A DNA stretch of 64,000 nt, from NCBI RefSeq assembly GCF_002002925.1, contig NZ_CP019511.1, positions 3,007,001-3,071,000 on the forward strand, written 5' to 3'. The notes beneath the pieces were generated by a model. That model ran no database searches. It was not told where the DNA came from and saw only the letters and a list, made by a program, of their open reading frames with translations. Source of the stretch: Sphingomonas sp. LM7. Lineage in GTDB: Bacteria > Pseudomonadota > Alphaproteobacteria > Sphingomonadales > Sphingomonadaceae. The position numbers and the translations under genes were made by a program. Below, one piece after another: positions 63,464-64,000 of this stretch. The stretch's first letter is position 1. Each line of letters begins with the position of its first letter.

Positions 63464-64000
63464 TCAGCCGGATGCGGTCAGGGCCCAGAGCGGCTCCTCC
63501 AACCCTTGGACAAAGGCTGCGTGGCGCTCAAGTTCCACAGCCGATGCCGCAAAATGCCGCGCGGGCCGCACATGGACCCGAGTCGAGGCCTCGGCCGGCG
63601 TCTCGCGCATCACCGGCGCATCGACGGCGAGGCCCAGCGTGATCTGGCGGCCGCCGGTCAGCTCGACATAGACCTGCGCCAGCAGCTGCGCATCGAGCAG
63701 CGCCCCGTGGAGCGTGCGCGCGCTGAGATCGATGCCATAGCGTGAGCACAGGGCGTCGAGCGTGTGCTTGGCGCCGGGATGCTTCACGCGCGCAATCGCC
63801 AGCGTATCGACCATCCGGGTCGTACAGATCACCGGCCGCCCGCACCGCCCCAGCTCTCCGTTCAGAAAGGCGAAGTCGAATCCGGCATTGTGCGCGACCA
63901 GCGGACAGTCGCCGAGAAACTCGATGATGTCCTCGACCACGTCGTGGAACAGCGGCTTGTCCGACAGGAAGCGCGCGCTGAGGCCGTGGACGCGCTCGGC
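63464..64000 (-). CDS. dnaQ: DNA polymerase III subunit epsilon, N-terminus outside window
   Basis: The frame is open to the right edge of the window, so the first exonuclease motif is missing; 178 residues remain. Exo II is ECPLVAHNAGFDFAFLNGELG-like (CPLVAHNAGFDFAFLN), and Exo III is HGALLDAQLLAQVYVELTGG with the catalytic His and Asp. The preceding HTLDALCSRYGID is typical of bacterial DnaQ. The C-terminus after the exonuclease is short, with a linker that would bind DnaE. It proofreads replication errors. Confidence 0.93.
   Translation of the reverse strand, partial: AERVHGLSARFLSDKPLFHDVVEDIIEFLGDCPLVAHNAGFDFAFLNGELGRCGRPVICTTRMVDTLAIARVKHPGAKHTLDALCSRYGIDLSARTLHGALLDAQLLAQVYVELTGGRQITLGLAVDAPVMRETPAEASTRVHVRPARHFAASAVELERHAAFVQGLEEPLWALTASG

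Overview
The window is a GC-rich, densely packed piece of an alphaproteobacterial chromosome, most likely a Sphingomonas or close relative (Sphingomonadales). The evidence is the rpmF-plsX-fabH-ihfA-merR block, COQ9, MmcB, DUF1489, DUF1491 and DUF4169 proteins, a class I lysyl-tRNA synthetase, the carotenoid hydroxylase CrtZ, a CDC48-type ATPase, and many 4-base ATGA/GTGA start-stop overlaps. No rRNA, tRNA, prophage, insertion sequence or CRISPR array is visible, and almost all genes are housekeeping or conserved accessory genes.

Layout: 1-6.8 kb holds a YdcF-type protein, a PlsC-type acyltransferase, two small lower-GC membrane ORFs, hisC-tyrC (aromatic amino acids/histidine), a Tat-exported flavin amine oxidase and a duplicated Imm11-like protein with a possible decayed neighbour. 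6.8-9.8 kb is a coupled metX-GNAT-metW-pirin operon. 10-15.2 kb holds a lipoprotein, ssb, a DUF4169 gene, feoAB, COQ9 and an EamA transporter. 15.2-21 kb holds an Old Yellow Enzyme, the riboflavin cluster ribD-ribE-ribB(X)-ribH (its GTP cyclohydrolase II half has decayed) and a TonB-like protein. 21-29.9 kb holds gltX, prs, TauE/SafE, an ABM monooxygenase plus MFS pair, a CDC48 ATPase and a LysR regulator.

29.9-37.4 kb holds a cyclophilin, mgtE, DUF1489, an exported MsrA, an aspartate aminotransferase, a fused PabB-PabC, an MBL hydrolase and a MAPEG protein. 37.6-40.6 kb is the rpmF-plsX-fabH-ihfA-merR block. 40.7-49.8 kb holds sixA, a DinG-type helicase, divergent ohrR/ohr with clear twin operators, lysK, nhaA and an MFS exporter. 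49.9-55.4 kb holds etfBA, a GFA protein, sucC, two small secreted proteins, crtZ and msrB. 55.4-64 kb holds PBP1A, a YgjP-type metalloprotease, YcgN, SCO, an ankyrin protein, mmcB, a SleB-like wall hydrolase, hpf-ptsN-thioesterase-DUF1491 and the 3' part of dnaQ.

The genes fall into short operons: methionine, riboflavin, fatty-acid initiation with IHF, iron(II) uptake, electron transfer flavoprotein, and peroxide defence. I found no convincing novel multi-gene system. The best leads are the RibBX-type fusion, the orphan tandem Imm11-like protein with a possible upstream remnant, an orphan intrinsic terminator implying an unannotated short transcript near 28.8-29.0 kb, start codons placed inside hairpins or repeat arms (feoA, mmcB, nhaA), and several well-formed operator dyads.
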